Source: Congregibacter brevis
Lineage (GTDB): Bacteria; Pseudomonadota; Gammaproteobacteria; Pseudomonadales; Halieaceae
NCBI RefSeq assembly: GCF_045689245.1
Contig: NZ_CP136865.1
Location: 930,001-994,000 of the forward strand
Reading direction: 5' to 3'
Length of the DNA stretch: 64,000 nt
The notes under the pieces are model-generated. The model did not search any database. It was not told the origin of the DNA and saw nothing but the letters and a program-made list of their open reading frames with translations. Below are positions 61,131 through 64,000 of the stretch, in pieces. Every line of letters begins with the position of its first letter. Within the stretch, counting starts at the first letter, position 1. Position numbers and translations under genes: made by a program.

Positions 61131-63124
61131 CTAAAAAGTTCGACAGCGTCTTGGTCGCAAACCGCGGTGAGATTGCGGTGCGCGTGCTTCGCAGTGCTCA
61201 GGCCGCAGGTTATCGCACCATTGCGGTGTATTCCGAAGCGGATGTAGACACACCCCACGTTGCTCTCGCAGACGAGGCCGTGCTTCTTGGTCCGGCGCCA
61301 GTGAAAGAATCTTATCTTGATCCCCAGCGGATACTCGAAGCCGCAGCGCGAACCGGCGCTCAGGCGATTCACCCGGGATACGGCTTTCTGTCTGAGAACG
61401 CGGACTTTGCGCAGGCCTGTGAAGATGCAGGCCTGGTGTTCATCGGTCCCTCTGTTGAGGCGATCGAACTTATGGGCAATAAGGCCGCGGCAAAGCGGCG
61501 CATGCTGGAAGCGCAGGTCCCCTGTATTCCCGGTTATCAATCCGAAGATCAGTCAGACGACACACTACTGGCGGCAGCAGCCAAGATTGGTGTGCCAATT
61601 ATGGTCAAAGCGGCAGCGGGCGGTGGCGGACGAGGCATGCGTCTGGTTACTGCAATAGAAGAATTTCTCCCGGCGCTTGCGGCGGCGCGCTCCGAAGCAA
61701 AGAACGCTTTTGGCAGCGAAGAGCTGATTTTGGAAAAGGCGGTAGTGCAGCCTCGCCACGTGGAGTTGCAAGTTTTTGGAGATGCTCAGGGAAACGTTAT
61801 TCACCTCGGTGAGCGTGACTGCTCTGTGCAGCGACGACACCAAAAAGTTGTCGAAGAGGCTCCCTGCCCTGTGATGAGTCCGGAGTTGCGCGCTGCGATG
61901 GGTGCTGCTGCGGTAGCGGCCGCAAAGAGTATTTCTTACGTCGGGGCCGGCACGGTTGAATTTCTCCTTGATGCCGATGAGCAGTTTTACTTTCTCGAGA
62001 TGAACACGCGTTTGCAGGTAGAGCATCCCGTCACTGAACTTGTTACCGGTTTGGATCTCGTCGATTTGCAGTTGCACGTTGCCCAGGGTGGCGCGCTTCC
62101 CTGCACGCAGGAAGAGGTAGCTTTGAGAGGTCACGCCATTGAGGTTCGGCTCTATGCCGAGGACACGCTCAATGACTTTTTACCGGCGAGCGGAAAAGCG
62201 ATTGCCTGGGAGCCCCCTAGTGGGACAGGTATTAGAGTTGATCACGGTTTGTTTCCAGGTCAGATGGTGTCTCCCTTTTACGACCCCATGGTCGCGAAGA
62301 TCATTGCCTATGGAGAGGATCGAGCCACCGCCAGACGACGCCTGCTTCGAGCCCTGCGCCAAACGGTGCTGTTTGGGATTTCCACAAACAGAGAATTCCT
62401 TATCGATGTTCTGGAACGTGAAAGCTTTGCAAATGGTGAGGCAACAACCGCCTTCATTGCAGAAGAGTTCCCCGATGGCGTTCAGGAGACCTCACCTCAG
62501 GAACTAGAGCTCTCTATTGCGGCGCTATTGCACTACCTTCAGGGAGAAGAGAGCGGCCTGGAGAAGCGTGTTTTTGAAGATGCCTTGCTCACCGGGAGTA
62601 CGGGCGCGCGGGCTATCGACAGCAGCTTCGCGTACCTTGTTGACGGGGATTTACAACCTGTGAGCGTCCTGTCCGATGGCCTCGATGGCTACACGATGAA
62701 AATAGCTGAGAGTCAGCGGCAGCTGGAACTCTTGGACTCATCGCGGGACGGGTATCTACGGGTAGCCGTCGACGGTTGGCAGCTGGACGTTGCCTACCGC
62801 TTTGTCGATCAGAGCACCGTCGCCTTGCAGAGTCGGGGGAGAGCATTCCTAATCACCAACGAGTTGGCACTGTCCGCCGCAGATCGGGATGCTGAGGGTT
62901 CCGGCGCGGTCACAGCCCCTATGCACGGGAATCTTCTCGCGCTGCGGGTTGCGGTCGGAGACAAGGTTAGCGCCGGAGACGAATTGGCCATCATGGAGGC
63001 CATGAAAATGGAACATCGGCTGGTCGCACAGATCGACGGTGTGGTCAGTGTGGTCTTTGGCGTTGAGGGTGAGCAGATGACCGCGGGCGCCGTGGTGCTG
63101 GAGATTGAGTCAGAGGACGCCTAA
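61127..63124 (+). CDS. Acyl-CoA carboxylase alpha subunit (biotin carboxylase + carrier)
   Basis: 665 residues. An N-terminal biotin carboxylase (about 4-450: VLVANRGEIAVRVLRSA, the ATP-grasp loop KAAAGGGGRGMR, GERDCSVQRRHQKVVEEAP and EMNTRLQVEHPVTE) is followed by a linker and a C-terminal biotinyl carrier with the attachment site EAMKMEH, Lys627. It works with the beta subunit encoded at 58629. Length and domain order match LiuD/AtuF. Confidence 0.95.
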   Translation: MTKKFDSVLVANRGEIAVRVLRSAQAAGYRTIAVYSEADVDTPHVALADEAVLLGPAPVKESYLDPQRILEAAARTGAQAIHPGYGFLSENADFAQACEDAGLVFIGPSVEAIELMGNKAAAKRRMLEAQVPCIPGYQSEDQSDDTLLAAAAKIGVPIMVKAAAGGGGRGMRLVTAIEEFLPALAAARSEAKNAFGSEELILEKAVVQPRHVELQVFGDAQGNVIHLGERDCSVQRRHQKVVEEAPCPVMSPELRAAMGAAAVAAAKSISYVGAGTVEFLLDADEQFYFLEMNTRLQVEHPVTELVTGLDLVDLQLHVAQGGALPCTQEEVALRGHAIEVRLYAEDTLNDFLPASGKAIAWEPPSGTGIRVDHGLFPGQMVSPFYDPMVAKIIAYGEDRATARRRLLRALRQTVLFGISTNREFLIDVLERESFANGEATTAFIAEEFPDGVQETSPQELELSIAALLHYLQGEESGLEKRVFEDALLTGSTGARAIDSSFAYLVDGDLQPVSVLSDGLDGYTMKIAESQRQLELLDSSRDGYLRVAVDGWQLDVAYRFVDQSTVALQSRGRAFLITNELALSAADRDAEGSGAVTAPMHGNLLALRVAVGDKVSAGDELAIMEAMKMEHRLVAQIDGVVSVVFGVEGEQMTAGAVVLEIESEDA

Positions 63125-63153
63125 TCGCGCTGCCAAATGTTCTCGCTTAGACG

Positions 63154-63687
63154 CTAGTCATTGGTCTCGGAGCGCCAGTGCTCATTACTGGTATTGCCTA
63201 AAAGCCCCTCGAGGAAGTCCACCGCAGCGGTGATGCTTGCATCGACACTGGGTGTTATATCTTCCGTTGATTCATCAGAGGGTAGCGGCAAGGTCAGTCG
63301 AAAACTCGGCGGCAAAGTTCCCTGGCGACCGATGGTGGCTAGCGCGTGGAGGAGATCTCCCGGGATGACGGTGTCGGCCACCGGTAGTATGGGTGCCTCT
63401 TGATCACTTGGAATTTCCATAAACTCGAAAGGCGCTTTTCCGTGGAGATGCGTGTCGATAAACACCGCTAGGTCATTCGGCCGCAAGTCCAAGGCATGTT
63501 CCAAACGAAGCGCGGCATCTTCTATGAGCGTGAGCCACCAGCTATCTGCGATGGAACGTTCTCGAAGCCTCTCCAGAATTAATGACGCAACGCGAGAGTC
63601 AGCATCGGCGTCTCTTCCGTAGGCAATGATAAGTATGCGGCGCAACTGCTTATTTGCGTTATTAGCTGCGTCGTTGCCTGCACTCAT
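63154..63687 (-). CDS. Hydrogenase-maturation-protease-like protein, function uncertain
   Basis: 177 residues from ATG 63687; the frame is open upstream but the extra part is not protein-like. The opening RRILIIAYGRDADADSRVA and the strand LAVFIDTHLHGKAPFEFMEI resemble the HycI/HybD fold, in which a glycine-rich first loop and an Asp bind nickel. The usual GN-x-x-x-GDD motif is replaced (AYGRDADAD), so metal binding is uncertain. No hydrogenase gene is in the window. AAGGGG precedes the start. Divergent from iscR. Confidence 0.5.
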   Translation of the reverse strand: MSAGNDAANNANKQLRRILIIAYGRDADADSRVASLILERLRERSIADSWWLTLIEDAALRLEHALDLRPNDLAVFIDTHLHGKAPFEFMEIPSDQEAPILPVADTVIPGDLLHALATIGRQGTLPPSFRLTLPLPSDESTEDITPSVDASITAAVDFLEGLLGNTSNEHWRSETND

Positions 63688-63768
63688 ATTTGGCAGCCCC
63701 TTAACAACAACGAGGGCGAAGTATAGACCAAGGAAGGCTCTTAAAAACCCAGCAATGCAAAGGGTCTT

Positions 63769-63793
63769 ATACTTGACTAAAATAGTAGGGAAT
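63769..63793 (+). promoter_or_regulatory. IscR type 1 binding site before iscR
   Basis: A 25-nt match to the IscR type 1 motif (ATASYYGACTRWWW then YAGTCRRSTAT) with two mismatches: ATACTTGACT, AAAA, then TAGTAGGGAAT. It includes TTGACT, which could serve as a -35 element. It lies 43 nt before the iscR start, as expected for autoregulation by the [2Fe-2S] form. Confidence 0.78.
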
Positions 63794-63835
63794 GAAACAC
63801 TTCGCGACCCTCGCCGAGCCTCCGGGATTCTAGAT

Positions 63836-64000
63836 ATGCGCCTCACTACAAAAGGACGATATGCTGTTACTGCCATGTTGGACCTCGCCTTAAACGAGGC
63901 GCGGGGACCCATTCGCCTTGCTGCAATTTCCGAGCGTCAGGGCATTTCCCTCTCCTATCTGGAGCAGTTATTTGCTCACCTTCGTCGTCAGGATCTCGTG
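63836..64000 (+). CDS. iscR: IscR, Rrf2-family iron-sulfur regulator (5' part)
   Basis: The first 55 codons are in the window; the frame is open to the right edge. MRLTTKGRYAVTAMLDLAL and the winged-helix segment ISERQGISLSYLEQLF are those of IscR. The cysteines that bind its cluster lie beyond the window. IscR controls the isc operon, which normally follows. Confidence 0.93.
   Translation, partial: MRLTTKGRYAVTAMLDLALNEARGPIRLAAISERQGISLSYLEQLFAHLRRQDLV

Noticed and set aside
56790..63124. Leucine-degradation (liu) operon
   Set aside because: The isovaleryl-CoA dehydrogenase and HMG-CoA lyase genes are missing and an AtuA protein is present, so Atu-type is the better label, although the substrate is unproven.
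63688..63912. Longer N-terminus for the hydrogenase-protease-like gene
   Set aside because: It would overlap the iscR start and its control site, and the residues look non-coding; ATG 63687 has AAGGGG upstream.
1..64000. tRNA, rRNA, CRISPR arrays, insertion sequences, prophage
   Set aside because: Reading both strands gave no transposase, integrase, repeat array or RNA-gene signature. A full covariance-model and repeat search would be needed to exclude small RNAs.

Overview
The window is a dense, single-copy stretch of a gammaproteobacterial chromosome with short intergenic gaps, many 4-nt start/stop overlaps and no tRNA, rRNA, CRISPR array or insertion sequence that I can see. The mix of a large TonB-dependent receptor, an H-NOX sensor operon, photolyase, wax ester synthase, an AtuA-type acyl-CoA carboxylase cluster and IscR suggests a marine, oxygen-respiring heterotroph. 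The OM60/NOR5 (Halieaceae) group is my best guess, from gene content only.

Region 1 (1-12464) is catabolic: SDR and zinc alcohol dehydrogenase (minus), two VOC proteins, an SDR and an AraC regulator as one plus-strand operon, a TonB receptor with a strong terminator, two overlapping MFS transporters, then aldehyde dehydrogenase and a tartrate/D-malate-type dehydrogenase (minus). The substrate is not evident. Region 2 (12586-27126) holds a metallo-beta-lactamase-fold protein, a two-subunit molybdenum hydroxylase (IorAB type), a dihydroorotate-dehydrogenase protein fused to its PyrK-like electron-transfer partner, SelO, two amidohydrolases, an MFS carrier, a nucleoside hydrolase paired with a glycosyltransferase-like protein, and a glycine-zipper lipoprotein. 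Region 3 is an AsmA protein (27123-28985).

Region 4 (29050-46624) is the most striking part: a complete exopolysaccharide locus (initiating sugar transferase, glycosyltransferases, flippase, polymerase, sulfotransferase, chain-length protein, very large SLBB exporter) joined to a regulatory operon encoding a LuxO-like sigma-54 response regulator, an H-NOX nitric-oxide/heme sensor and an H-NOX-associated hybrid histidine kinase with HPt. Three good sigma-54 promoters lie in front of the three exopolysaccharide transcription units, and boxes of the form TTGCA-N3-TGCAA (the LuxO operator form) lie upstream of them, one of them perfect and about midway between the two divergent promoters. I infer that NO (or another heme ligand) controls a phosphorelay that switches the exopolysaccharide genes.

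Region 5 (46728-55901) has a DUF3667 membrane protein, a photolyase plus Cho-like nuclease operon for UV repair, a small protein, a membrane-anchored aspartic protease and a storage-lipid pair (PlsB-like acyltransferase and WS/DGAT with a lysine-rich tail). Region 6 (55930-63124) is a TetR regulator divergent from an AtuA / carboxyltransferase / enoyl-CoA hydratase / biotin carboxylase operon, with a clear palindrome between them. The window ends with a hydrogenase-protease-like gene and the start of iscR behind a good IscR type 1 site.
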